A DNA stretch of 64,000 bases, taken from Protopterus annectens. Its lineage: Eukaryota > Chordata > Ceratodontiformes > Protopteridae. This document shows positions 23,807-34,299 of this stretch, one piece after another. Numbering within the stretch: position 1 is the first letter of the stretch; each line of letters begins with the position of its first letter. The stretch covers positions 696,988,894-697,052,893 of the forward strand of contig NC_056750.1 of NCBI RefSeq assembly GCF_019279795.1, in the 5' to 3' direction. Position numbers and translations under genes: made by a program. The notes under the pieces were generated by a model. It saw only the letters and a program-made list of their open reading frames with translations. It was not told where the DNA came from and did no database searches.

Positions 23807-24269
23807 GGGTCTGGTTCATTTCGCCGAAAGCACATTTCCCCGAAATGTATGTCAGCAAGACCAAATCGCTGAAAGCACAAATCACTGAAAACTCATTTCG
23901 CCAAATTTCATTTCACCAAAAATAGTTGTGGCAGTGTATATGCCCTTTTCCCCACTGTCATTGGGGCATGTGGGGGGTGTAGCCCCCTACCTAGCTTGAA
24001 TTATACTATGCAGTTTCTGTTAAGAGGGCAAGTAAGTACTTTTTAATCAAACTAGGTGGGGGGGCTACACCCCCCAATGAGGGGGGGCTCCGCTACCCAC
24101 ACCCCCTCAACTATATATTCTAACTCCAGGATCGCACTACAGTGAGGAAAGGGCATATACACTGTCACTACTATTTTCAGTGAAATGAAATTCAGCAAAA
24201 TGATTTTTCGGCGATTTGCTCTTGGTTTAATGAAATTCAGCGAAATGTGCTTTCGACTAAATGTACCAG
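23807..24269. mobile_element. Foldback element 2, conserved core, beside (TA)n
   Basis: Long inverted arms (about 23807-23965 and 24130-24269). Each consists of iterated TTTCGCCGAAA-like units and includes GTGTATATGCCCTTT and its inverse. The centre holds GGGGTGTAGCCCCC and, inverted, the family core (TATATATTCTAACTCCAGG on the plus strand). The left end GGGTCTGG joins a TA-rich tract; the right end runs into a 71-bp (TA)n. No coding potential. Confidence 0.75.

Positions 24270-24270
<1 letters not shown>

Positions 24271-24341
<71 letters not shown>
24271..24341. repeat. (TA)n microsatellite
   Basis: A run of TA dinucleotides between foldback elements 2 and 3. Confidence 0.95.
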
Positions 24342-24343
<2 letters not shown>

Positions 24344-24344
24344 T

Positions 24345-24660
24345 GTTTAAAGTCTTGAAATATTATAAGCTTGAAAATTACAAGATTGAGCCCAGATGCT
24401 CAAATCTTGTAAGCTCAAACTGGCAAAAAGAGATGGAACGGTGTTTATTTTTGCTGTAATTTGAATTGTCATGGGTCACACATTGGAGATTGGGGAACTG
24501 ATCCTTATCCCACTGAGGTGTGATCTCAGAGTTGGAATATATGTAGTGGGGGTCTGGGGGAGCCCTAGATTGCCTGCCTTCCTGCAAAAACTATTGTTTT
24601 ATGTACTTTTTAAGCTTACAAGATTTGAACACTTGGGCTCAGTCTTGTAAGTATCAACCT
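24345..24660. mobile_element. Foldback element 3, conserved core
   Basis: The left arm (about 24362-24421) and right arm (about 24598-24655) are inverted copies sharing TTACAAGA, GAGCCCA and CAAATCTTGTAAGCT. Each arm is itself palindromic. The core at about 24490-24570 has GATCTCAGAGTTGGAATATA followed by a G-rich stretch. The arms are unrelated in sequence to those of elements 1, 2, 4 and 6. Confidence 0.65.
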
Positions 24661-24817
24661 TGTATTATTTATCTGTATAGGTCTACTTTAAAGCAATGAA
24701 ACACCCCAATATCAATGTGGTTGACATATATTAAAAGTAGTAGAAAAATGTTGACAGTGTAATAAAGCACTTGCTCTGACAAATAATCATGGAGCATGCA
24801 AATTTAAACCTTTTTTA

Positions 24818-25099
24818 GGTTCTATATTATGACGTTGAAACGCATTTACACGAATCGATGAATACTTCCAGGACAAAGATGTGTTTGACCAACTACACAT
24901 TGTTGCCCTTTTCTCTGCTGTACTGCGAACTCGGAGTTGGTATATTTAGTTGGGAGGGTGTTGGTGTTCTACTTGGGATTGTGGGGGATGTTTTTTTTGC
25001 ACTGTAAGTATTCATCGATTCGCGTAAGTACATTTCAATGAATACAGTTTGATGTTTAGGCGTTCGATATTACAATGTTTCAACGTTGTAATATAGATG
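24818..25099. mobile_element. Foldback element 4, conserved core
   Basis: Ends TTCTATATTA...TAATATAGA, with inner arms CGAATCGATGAATACTT / AAGTATTCATCGATTCG. The core at about 24905-24990 has ACTCGGAGTTGGTATATTTA followed by GGGAGGGTG. CCTTTTTTA lies directly outside both ends (24809-24817 and 25100-25108), a possible 9-bp target duplication. The right arm is longer than the left, indicating an internal deletion. Confidence 0.7.
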
Positions 25100-25104
25100 C
25101 CTTT

Positions 25105-25195
25105 TTTATGGGGGGGGGCAAGCAGCCCACACCCCTAGCTACTACTTTATTCTAATTTTGAGATTACACAATACTGGGGAAAGGGGATATTTTGG
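25105..25195 (-). mobile_element. Foldback core copy 5 (inverted, arms unclear)
   Basis: On the plus strand it reads CCCACACCCCTAGCTACTAC, then TTCTAATTTTGAGATTACAC and GGGGAAAGGGGATA, the reverse complement of the family core. It abuts the end of element 4. No clear arms were recognised, so it may be a fragment. Confidence 0.45.
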
Positions 25196-25199
25196 GACC

Positions 25200-25705
25200 C
25201 TGGTGCCACAGTGATCTCTCTCAACCATGCTAACAAAACAGTTGTTGACATTAATAATACATATGAGGAGAGAGATGTTTGTGTGTACTGTGTAAATGAT
25301 GACTTTTATTAAAATTTTATTTAGTATTATGTTTCAGTCTGAAGATGTCAAATGATTGGACAAAAACACTATTTCATGGATATCAGTGTTAAATGTAACT
25401 ACAGAAGCTTAGGTGGCAACGTTTTTTACACACACACACACACACACACATATAAATATGTACACACATAATTGAGTGTGCATATTTGCAAATTTTACAA
25501 AAAGCTATGCCAACACCAAAACCATAGTAACTTAGCCTGCCAACACTGCAATAATGAATGGTTGGCTGCATAAAAAGTCAACTTTACAAAAGTAGATAAA
25601 AGGAAAATAATTCTTAAACCCCACTGTGCACTAGTCTTACACTAAGTCCAGTTTTCCAAAATTAAATCTTCAAAAAACAGGGAATGTGTTCCCTTGTGGC
25701 GATAA

Positions 25706-25793
<88 letters not shown>

Positions 25794-26439
25794 GGGACCT
25801 GTATTCCATAAACTCATTCCAGAACCCTCCAGTCAGTTCACCTTCCAGTCCAGCAGCTTGGCTAGATTTAACCAAGAGCTGCCCTCCACCCCATTTTAGC
25901 ATTCATGTTTCCCTTCAGAAATCTAATAGCTCATAGATGTTAGGTTCTAAAAACTGGATTCATACTGAATAATGTAGCAGCCATATATGCAAAATGTGTA
26001 ACATGTATACAAAGACTATCAGGTAAACATCGATGGCACCTTAAGTTATAGAATGCAGTATAGTGTTAAGGGGAATATCTCAAAGCTGACAAACATGAGT
26101 CTCATAATGGATGTAGAATAACGTCACTAAAAACTGGATATATTTCAAAATATTCTGTGTGAGTCAAGAAAAAAGCATTAAAGACCTCCTGTTACTCACA
26201 GATTTAGATTGCCAGATGTGATTCTGTTGCATCACAAAGTATCACTGCTTTATTTCTTTCAAATTCATAAGTGCAATTAGAATAAATATAAGGCATTGAT
26301 GCAGTCTGTTAATTAGTACTGTTTTTCATGTCAGATAACTGTTGCATCTTTGCAAAAAATGTTGAAGTGAAATATTTTATTTGCAGTGCACCCACCCTGA
26401 AAAAGTAATGTGAAACACTGATAACCAGCACTGAAAGAT
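25200..26439. other. No gene; microsatellites
   Basis: Contains a short (CA)n at about 25429-25450 and a long one at 25708-25790. Cys-Val-rich frames here are repeat artefacts. No exon seen. Confidence 0.5.
25708..25790. repeat. (CA)n microsatellite
   Basis: About 41 uninterrupted CA units, the longest CA tract in the window. Confidence 0.95.
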
Positions 26440-26563
26440 ATAGGTTGGCATAATGGTTAAGGTGCTTAGCTTACAGATATAAGGTGTAAGGTTTGATTCT
26501 CGAAAGGGATAATTGGCTAGGCTTAAAATGGCTCACAAGACCAGTTAGCCTGGTAGTAATCTA

Positions 26564-26565
<2 letters not shown>
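26440..26565 (+). mobile_element. tRNA-derived SINE with CR1-type 3' tail
   Basis: Head: TTGGCATAATGGTTAAGGTG (A-box region) and GGTTTGATTCTCG (B box), about 40 bases apart as in a tRNA. The remaining ~50 bases (GGCTAGGCTTAAAATGG, then TTAGCCTGGTAGTAATCTAT) align with the 3' end of the CR1-like LINE at 21510-21565 (GGCTAGGTTTGTATAGG, then TAGCCTAGTACCAACCTAT). It is therefore a second SINE/LINE tail-sharing pair, distinct from the one at 10150. An (AT)n tract follows immediately. Confidence 0.7.

Positions 26566-26621
<56 letters not shown>
26566..26621. repeat. (AT)n microsatellite
   Basis: An AT dinucleotide tract between the SINE and foldback element 6. Confidence 0.95.
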
Positions 26622-26622
<1 letters not shown>

Positions 26623-26965
26623 ATCTACTTTAACTGAACAAAAGTACAATCTACCGAAAACTACTTACCCGAGCTGAATCCATCGAAACACCTCTTCAAC
26701 GAATGAATGAATAGACTGCCGAATTCCTTTCACAGGGAAAGGAACCACTTGACCACCATGGTGAGCTATGCCCTCTCTTCTGTGTAGTGCAATCTCAGAA
26801 TTGGTATATTTAAATAGGAGGTGTGTGGAGGCATGGGGGGCTTACTTTTCCTCCGTTCATCTGTTTTTCATGGTTGTCAAGTGGTTCACTTCCCTTTGAA
26901 AGGAACTCACCAGTCCGTTCGTTCATTGAAGAGGTGTTCCAGTGGATTCAACTTGGGTAAGTTGC
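26622..26965. mobile_element. Foldback element 6, conserved core, beside (AT)n
   Basis: The arms at 26661-26760 and 26869-26964 are inverted copies at roughly 80% identity; shared pieces include AACACCTCTTCAA, GTTCCTTTCA-like text and AACCACTTGAC. The core at about 26770-26855 has CAATCTCAGAATTGGTATAT and GGCATGGGGGGCTT. The left outer end GGATCTACTTTA resembles the other family termini and adjoins the (AT)n tract. Confidence 0.75.
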
Positions 26966-28510
26966 AGAGGGACATCTGCAAGACCTCTGACTCTAAGTGT
27001 ATAATTCTCATAGTTGGTACAGTAGCTTATTGATAACATCTGTGAATCACAGCTTCGGTATTCAAGGATCTATCCTGCCTTGCAGTAACTTTCTGTGTGA
27101 AAGTTTTGTTTGCCACTAAAGATCAGCTACAAACTGCTAATGATCAGAGTTAATTTCCCTAATTTCCAGATGAAATTATGACTAAATAAATTAAAGACAG
27201 TATTCCTGGGCTATTCTTAAAAAGTGACAGTTGTGCCAGGTGGGCTTATCCAGTTAAAAATGAAAGAAATATTCTACACACCTGCATACAGGGTGCCTTG
27301 TTGATACTCTGAGAACTATGACTGCAGATCCTAGAAAAGTAGGACTTGACATCCAGTCAGGTAGAATATTTATTGAGTTTAGGGCTGTAATAACTTGGAA
27401 GTACTGGAATCTCAAAGTGTGCGTATGTGTGTATGTCTTGGATGATGCGGAAATACAACCACGCCTAATTGATGTGGAGGGGAATACAAATGCTTTAAAT
27501 GTATTACACTGAGTTTTGACATTCACATTATATTTACTAAAGTTACACTTCATTTTTCAGAGTTGCTGGACATGCTTTTATTGACATTGGACTTCTGTTA
27601 AGGATTGCTGCAGGCAAGCAGTTTTAAGTACCTTAATCTGCTAAATATAATGTACAGATTATGAAATTATACCCCAGGACACATTATCCAGTCATTGAAT
27701 CACAGACAAACAGTGGTGAACACCTCCATAGTTGCAAGAAAAATATTTCTAACTTTAAGTGCTGATATTTATAAATACTTAAGAAATGATTACTGCTAAA
27801 ATTGGATGAGTTATCTCCAGCAGTATATAAGAGTACTTCAAAAGCTGAAAATAAAATCGTGCATTGGCAACATAAAATAGACTTTAATAACTAGTTTGAA
27901 GTCCTGCTTCAATGACAAATTAGAAAGCTAGAATTATTACCAAGAGGTAAATGCAAATGGGAGAAAGTGTCACATTCTCAGCTCACCAATTTGCAGAAGG
28001 GAACAGTCACTGCTTTGCCACTTCTATGATCATTCATTCAGTACCAGTGGTAATTTTTTCGTACAATTAAATTCTGTATAATCTATTTTCAAATTTAATT
28101 AGAAGCATGTGCACTTGAATACTTTCAGGGATGCAATTTCCATAAGAACAGTCTTTGCCATTTTGACTGTTCAGCTATTATAATGTGTTACACTTTGCTA
28201 TTTGCTGAATATTTAATTTCCTGTACAACTTAGTGTGCTCTTTGATTGTCACAAATATTTCTTTTCAAAATACACCTTGCTCATTTACTGAACTCCTTCC
28301 CTTTAATACTACTTGTTGCATACATTAATGGAATACTTTCAGTATCTGTATTCATGAAATATATATGCAGGCACTCTGTTGTAAACAAGATAAAAGGAAG
28401 GATGAGACAAATGGGGGTCAAACACTTCTCTTTAAAATGCATTTCTAACCATTACAGTTAGTAAATCCAGCTATCTTCTTCTCTTATTCTACATACTTGA
28501 GCAAGTGTAC
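26966..28510. other. No gene seen
   Basis: AT-rich sequence. Open frames on both strands at 27254-27553 were not recognised and lack good splice signals. Confidence 0.4.
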
Positions 28511-28514
28511 AGCA

Positions 28515-28590
28515 AGAGACAGAGAGAGACAGAGAGAGAGAGAGAGAGACTGAGGCAGAGAGAATAGCCAGGTTATGATCTAGGGTGCAG

Positions 28591-28668
<78 letters not shown>

Positions 28669-28703
28669 CAACTACCTTAAAATATTATACATTCTTAAGA
28701 TAA

Positions 28704-28741
<38 letters not shown>
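28515..28741. repeat. Compound microsatellite cluster (GA, CA, AT, CA)
   Basis: An (AGAGAC/GA)n at 28515-28550, a (CA)n at about 28591-28626 running directly into an (AT)n to about 28662, then a second (CA)n at 28705-28741. Confidence 0.9.
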
Positions 28742-28747
<6 letters not shown>

Positions 28748-29186
28748 CCAAAAGACAAGCATTATTGAAAATCTCCTCCAACTCCAAAAGTCTGTATTTG
28801 AAAACTGCCATTTCTTTGGCACCTTTCATCCTGTGGAATCACAGGACCAATCAGTACTGACAGGTGACATACATTCCCACAAAGGAGGTTCAGGAAAGGT
28901 TTTTAGAGTAAAACGATTTTTCTGGCTACATTGATGTTCTGAGACTGTATCTAGCCAACAGCCAAGTAGTCCAATACTACTGATATGGTCTGGCATGAGC
29001 TGAGATGCCTTATAGTGAAAAAAAATATACTGTCTTTTCAACAGATTGCTTTGTAGTACATGGCTGTAGTTATTCTCCAAAAAAGGGAAAAAAAACTTGT
29101 TAAGCACCATTCTGACATGAGAAATGTGGTTAAAGTAACCATTTGAAATGTAGATACTCACTAGAATGAGTTCTGAAACACAAGAG

Positions 29187-29477
29187 AGGGCAAGATTTAA
29201 TAAAGCCTACAGTAAGTGCACACTGTTCTGAGTGAACATACAATACAAGCATAACTCACACCTTCTTCCTCCTAATTTTAATTTTCCTACTGATTTTCTT
29301 GCAGCTTTAAATACAGACAGGGATTCATAAAGGTTACCACAAAGTGTAGACTACATGTACACTTGGTGTAATCTTTCTGAGTGACTAGAATGCACAAAAA
29401 ATATGATTAGAATTTTAGTGAATACATATCGTGTACACTTACTGTACATTTTGTGTAGGCTTTATTGAATCTGGCCC
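29187..29477. mobile_element. Harbinger-like MITE with inverted termini
   Basis: The left terminus AGGGCAAGATTTAATAAAGC is mirrored at the right end by the inverse of GGGCCAGATTCAATAAAGCC (ending GGCCC at 29477). The inverted arms extend about 35 bp (both include AATAAAGCCTACA and AGTAAGTG). Total 291 bp with no coding capacity. The GGGC-AGATTCA terminus resembles the ends of the 23-kb element at 38542-61881. No clear target duplication seen. Confidence 0.6.
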
Positions 29478-29730
29478 AGAGAGTCAATGGCCGAAAGATC
29501 AGACTTGGATATGCCAAGTCCAAGATGCCTTTTCTTGCAATATTCCCTTTTCTCTGAGGTACTGAGATGTCAGAGTTGGTATATACAAGTCTGGGGGAGT
29601 TGGGGGCTGCCCCCCACATCGAGGTAGTGTGGCTTGTCCCCCACACACACACAAAGAAATTTTAAGGAGAAGAACAATTTTTGATCTTTTTTTCAGCTTT
29701 TCAGCACTCAACATTTTGAGTGCTAACATC
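29478..29730 (+). mobile_element. Foldback core copy 7
   Basis: Contains GATGTCAGAGTTGGTATATA, a G-rich stretch and CCCCCACATCGAGG, matching the family core. The arms are poorly preserved: GGCCGAAAGATCAG on the left versus an inverted GCTGAAAAAAAGATC on the right. It abuts the MITE at 29187-29477. Confidence 0.5.
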
Positions 29731-31320
29731 TCAATAGGGAACTGGTGATTAATAACCTTTTGTTGAGCACCCTTAAGCACTGGTAAGATTGATTCTCATT
29801 ATATAGCATATTAGTAGCCAGTGCTACCTTGCAAAGAGCAGCCAAAGAAGGTAAAACAGCTTTAAAAGCTCTTAGATGCACAGCTTTGCCACACCAATAA
29901 ACAAAATATGTGGGAGAATGAAGTGTGGTAACAGTAATGAAAGGCATTCATTCCTCATAGGGGCACTTCACTTCTGCCTGTTGACTATTTTGGCAGTGCC
30001 AAGTGTTTTACCATCCTTCTACAGCTTTGAAACTCAGTAAAACACTTCCTACTACTTCCAAACACAATAAAGAACTGTGATCAAGTCTCAGAGATCATAA
30101 GCCTAGTTATCCACAGCTTTGATCCTAAGGTGAATTTCTTGGCATTTGTGACTTTTACATATATAGTAATTTTTTTATTACAGGAGATCTGATCATAATC
30201 CTCAGTACTGTGCTCTGATGTGTGTCTCAAATAATATTTCTTTACATTTCTGTTAAACCTCCACACAAATTTCCAGTCATGGCTTGAGATTTATCTTTTA
30301 TACACGTCATCAAAATATGCCCAAATGTTTGCCTAGCCTATTTGTTTATGGATGATCCATATTATGAATAACAACTCTTAAACTCATATTATCTCACAAT
30401 AATACTCATCTTTTTTTCTACTATTTGCTATATATACCTTCTTCTTCAAGTTAACCTTTCATTAAAGGCAGGACATGAATTTAGAAAATGTTATAATAAG
30501 CTACATGGGTAATACAATCTTCCACAAAAAGATAAACTTCAGCTTTTCTGTATCATAGATTAAGAAGTCAGTAGATGAAGTATTCACCATATTATGAGCT
30601 ATGAATTTAATTTGTGACAAATTCACATAAAACCTGTAAAATATTATTATTGTATATCTGGCCATTTACTTATACCTTACTTTTAATGTGGTATATGCAC
30701 TTAGCAATGCTTGCTAATGTTATCTCAGTATACATGACTGATAAATAAACCTTTGAGTTTATATAACAGGATGACTATGTATACAAGAAATATTGTGGAT
30801 CAATCCAATCACCAGTGAAATAATAAATGATTAAATAAATAGTCAATATATATCAATTCTACATGCTGTTTATATAGTTTTGTTAACAAAGAAATAATAA
30901 AAATTAACCATATGACTCAGAATGCACTTTTTCTTTTTCAGAATCAGCTTTCATATGTGTTTATTCATACAGTCGTAATTTAAATAATAAGAACTTTAAA
31001 TTTCTGCTACCACTTTCAGTGCTATCTCCAAACAACACATCTGAGCAAAACCACAAGTAAAATAGAAATAAAGTGGGGGCACAGTTTTCATACTGGGTTT
31101 ATATTTGCATACTTCCATATTCCTTCTTTTTCTTTGAAAGTACAATTAATCCCTGCCAATTTTTTTTTCAGCTACTTAAGTCTCACGTGGTCAGTTTAAA
31201 CAATTTAGTCTCTAGTGAGAATGTTATGAACCAGACATTAGATGGCCTTAATACAGATCACATGGTATTGGTATGCCAAGGAGATGAAGACAGTAAGCAG
31301 ATATGAGTCCAGTATGAAAA
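29731..31320. other. No gene seen
   Basis: AT-rich sequence with only short open frames and no recognisable exon or repeat structure. Confidence 0.4.
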
Positions 31321-31494
31321 TAATACTATAGGTTCATAGTTAAGTACTAGACTAGCTGCCCCTGATGGCTATTTTAAGCCTAACTAGTTTTCCTTTCTAT
31401 GCTCAAATTAACTTACCCTATTTAGTTATAGATTGGCCTTATGATCCCATGGTTGAAAATTATATATTACCCTTTATGATTATAACTGGGATGT

Positions 31495-33190
31495 TACCAT
31501 ACATAATGTGAGGGGACCCATGCATAGGATAAAGAAATTACGAGCTGCCGCTGTCCATTAGTAGAACAGGATGCAGCCTTGGAGTAAATTTTCTGTTTCA
31601 AATCCTTGAAAATGGATGGGGATGAACTTCGTTTCACGTGGATGGAGAGTCTGTTCCACAGTAGCAGTTTCTTCTGAGAGATACAGCTGTCTGTCCAAAC
31701 CATTCTGTTGATGTTGCAGAACAGATTTAGAACCACAGGCTATGTACGTCTGATGCCATTTGACTTGCTAAGGTGCTGTAAATCCATCAGTACTGGCTTG
31801 GAGGTTACCTTGTATGCCAGACATAGGTCACGTCTTAGCAGTCTGTAGGATATCAAGTATAGTGACAGGGCTTTGCGTCAGTCCATGTGGGACATGTTGT
31901 TTAGGTCTTGTATCCTTTTAATAAGATATCTCTGTGGGCATTCCAGTCATTGCATGTGTCTAGACAGATACATGGCAAAGGGGGCATTATATTCATTAAC
32001 TGGCCTAATTAGGGTTGAGTAGAGGTGGACAATGATATGCCTAGATCTAGTCACACCCTGTTTTTTATAAGTTGTGCAATATACAACAATAGAAACATGT
32101 TGGTCAAACGTTAGGCCACTGTCCACATAAGTTCTCAAAACACAAACTGGGTCAACTCTTAGGGTTGTGCTGTCAATGTGGTATTTCCCTGGGGTAGATG
32201 ACTTCTCAAAATATACAGCAATGCATTTTTTGGCATTTGGGTAATTTTGGCACCATTTATTTATTTGAGACAAACCTTCCTGCAAGATAGCTATGTTATT
32301 TGGGGGATTCACCGACTGCTCCTAGCCTGCAGTCATCTGCAAACTTAGTCAGCCAGAGACATATGATACTGGCTTTTGCATCAAAAAAGTAAATGCAAAA
32401 CAGGAGAGGTCCCAACACAGAACCATGGGGAACTCTACTGGTGACTGGTCTCTTTCTGGGGTAACATCCCTAATTTGACTATCTGCATCACATCTGTGAA
32501 CGAGTTGGCAATCCAGCAGGGGGCATGGGCTGTTATTCCCAGTTTATTTAGCTTTTCTATTATGCCTGAGTGGGTAAGTGTGTCAAAATCTTTGGCCTGG
32601 CAGGAGTATGTGGTGTGTATAGTTTTACCTTCTTCCATTGCTTTGGTGACCTTTTTAAAAAATCCAATAGGCTGAGTAACCCATGACTTGCCCTTGACAA
32701 ATCCAAAATAAGATGAGTCCAGTGTTTGGAGGTTCCTTATTTCCTGACTAATTCCATAAGTCTTTCCATGACTTTGCATATGAGGCTGATCAGACGTATG
32801 GGTCTGTAATTGGCTGGGTCTGTGGAAGATCCTCTCTTATGCATGGGAATGACTGTAGCTGTTGCTGTTCTCCATTCACTTGGTACAATACCTGTATGGA
32901 GGCTCAGACTGAAGAGTGTCATTAGGGGTGTGGTTAAATCGTGCTTCATGCTATTTAAGATGCATCCAAGGATGTTGTCAAAACCCATCAATACATTATT
33001 TTTTTGCTTCTAGTAGCACTTTTAGGACTTGGCCTTGGGTATTAACTGGAGGTGAAGCAGTTTTAGGTATATCTTGAAGGAAGAGAGGGGTCAAGTTAGA
33101 GCTACTTTTATCAGCCAGTAGGTTTGCTACATCTTCAGTCTCACTGTAGGTAACATCATTCACAATCAGCTTGTTACTTTCCTGCATTGT
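31495..33190 (-). pseudogene. LINE reverse transcriptase (decayed)
   Basis: In order on the minus strand: VPSEWRTATATVIPMHKRG and NYRPIRLISLICKVMERLM (RT N-terminal blocks, 32737-32991), FGFVKGKSWVTQ (32435-32779), a broken catalytic region, then YPNAKKCIAVYFEKS, YVDSGLTFDQHVS and LIRPVNEYNAPFAMYLSRHM (31947-32312) and an inactive C-terminus. At least three frame changes separate these pieces. Confidence 0.75.
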
Positions 33191-33469
33191 GCATTTGAGA
33201 TTATGAACATAACTAAAAAAATGCCTTGTAATTGTCTTTGGCTATTTTAGCTTCAAACTTGGCGTTGGTGTATTTTATTATTATTGTTTATTTTAGTGGC
33301 AAGGGCTTCAACATTCTGGGAATTACTCTTCTTACTCTTACTCAAAATTAGTTTCTTTTTATTATAAAGCTTGTTAATATTTTGGTTCCACTATGTGGGT
33401 TTGGTTCTGAGGTTTGCCCTGCACTTGTTCCTATGGGGTACAGCTGCATCTATGCAGTTGTTTACATGC

Positions 33470-33960
33470 TGGTTATGGTGTGGTGGTGTACATTTCTTCA
33501 TGTTCAGTGGCATTAACTGGGTTTGGTGTGGATTTGAAGCTTGCCAGTGTATCACTTAGGATTAGGTAGTTTGTTCTAAAGAACTTTCTAAAGGTACCTT
33601 GCTTCAGAATTCTTTTGAAGGTGACTGCTTCATGGTCAGACCTAACAAGTGGTGAGATACATATGGGATGGTGCAAGATGCTCCCATTTTAGTAAAGACA
33701 AGATTCAAGATGTTATTGCCCCTAGTTGACTAATTGTTCCAGGCCATTTGTAGTGACAAAGTCTAGGAATTTCTGTGCTTGTGCACTAGTGGTGGTGTAG
33801 GTTTCCCAGTCTATAGCTGGATAATTTAGTAGCTGGTTTAAACATGTGCAAGGTGTTATAGTCCTGCACAGCCAGTGTATTCTCTGCTATTTTAAACTGT
33901 CACTACATAGAATTCAATGTCTTCCAGGGTGAGAAGAGCTTATAGGGAGTGCTCCTAGCA
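33470..33960 (-). pseudogene. LINE endonuclease relic
   Basis: The minus frame at 33473-33676 reads ISPLVRSDHEAVTFKRIL, the end of an APE-type endonuclease (SDH segment). Upstream parts, to the SINE insertion, are shifted and stop-ridden. Confidence 0.55.
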
Positions 33961-33969
33961 TTTATCAAT

Positions 33970-34206
33970 GTTGTTGTTGTTGCATCTTTCGGCTTTTCCA
34001 GGTTAGGGGTCGCCACAGCGGAACTCTGGTCTGCTAATGATTAGCAGTAGATTTTTACATGCCGAGTTGCCAGCCTTGAAGCACAACCTTCAACAAAGAT
34101 ATGCCCATTCACACATGTCTCTAGACAAAAGACGCTCTAGCTGAGAATCGAACGGGACAACGTCTTACTGTGAGGCGACAGCGCTACCGCAGCACCACCA
34201 CCACAG
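33970..34206 (-). mobile_element. tRNA-derived SINE (V-SINE-like) with 17-bp target duplication
   Basis: An inverted copy of the SINE at 19455-19677. On the plus strand it begins with a (GTT)n tail, then TTTCGGCTTTTCC and GGGGTCGCCACAGCGG, and ends with the tRNA-like head (GTGAGGCGACAGCGCTACCG). The flanks carry the direct repeat TCCTAGCATTTATCAAT at 33953-33969 and 34207-34223, an unambiguous target-site duplication that fixes both boundaries. It inserted in the minus-strand LINE. Confidence 0.92.
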
Positions 34207-34299
34207 TCCTAGCATTTATCAATAACACCTGCAAATTTTCCATTGTTTGTTTTGTTATGTTGGTAGGTTTATCAAGTTGCTATTGCCTAGAAAGTCACA

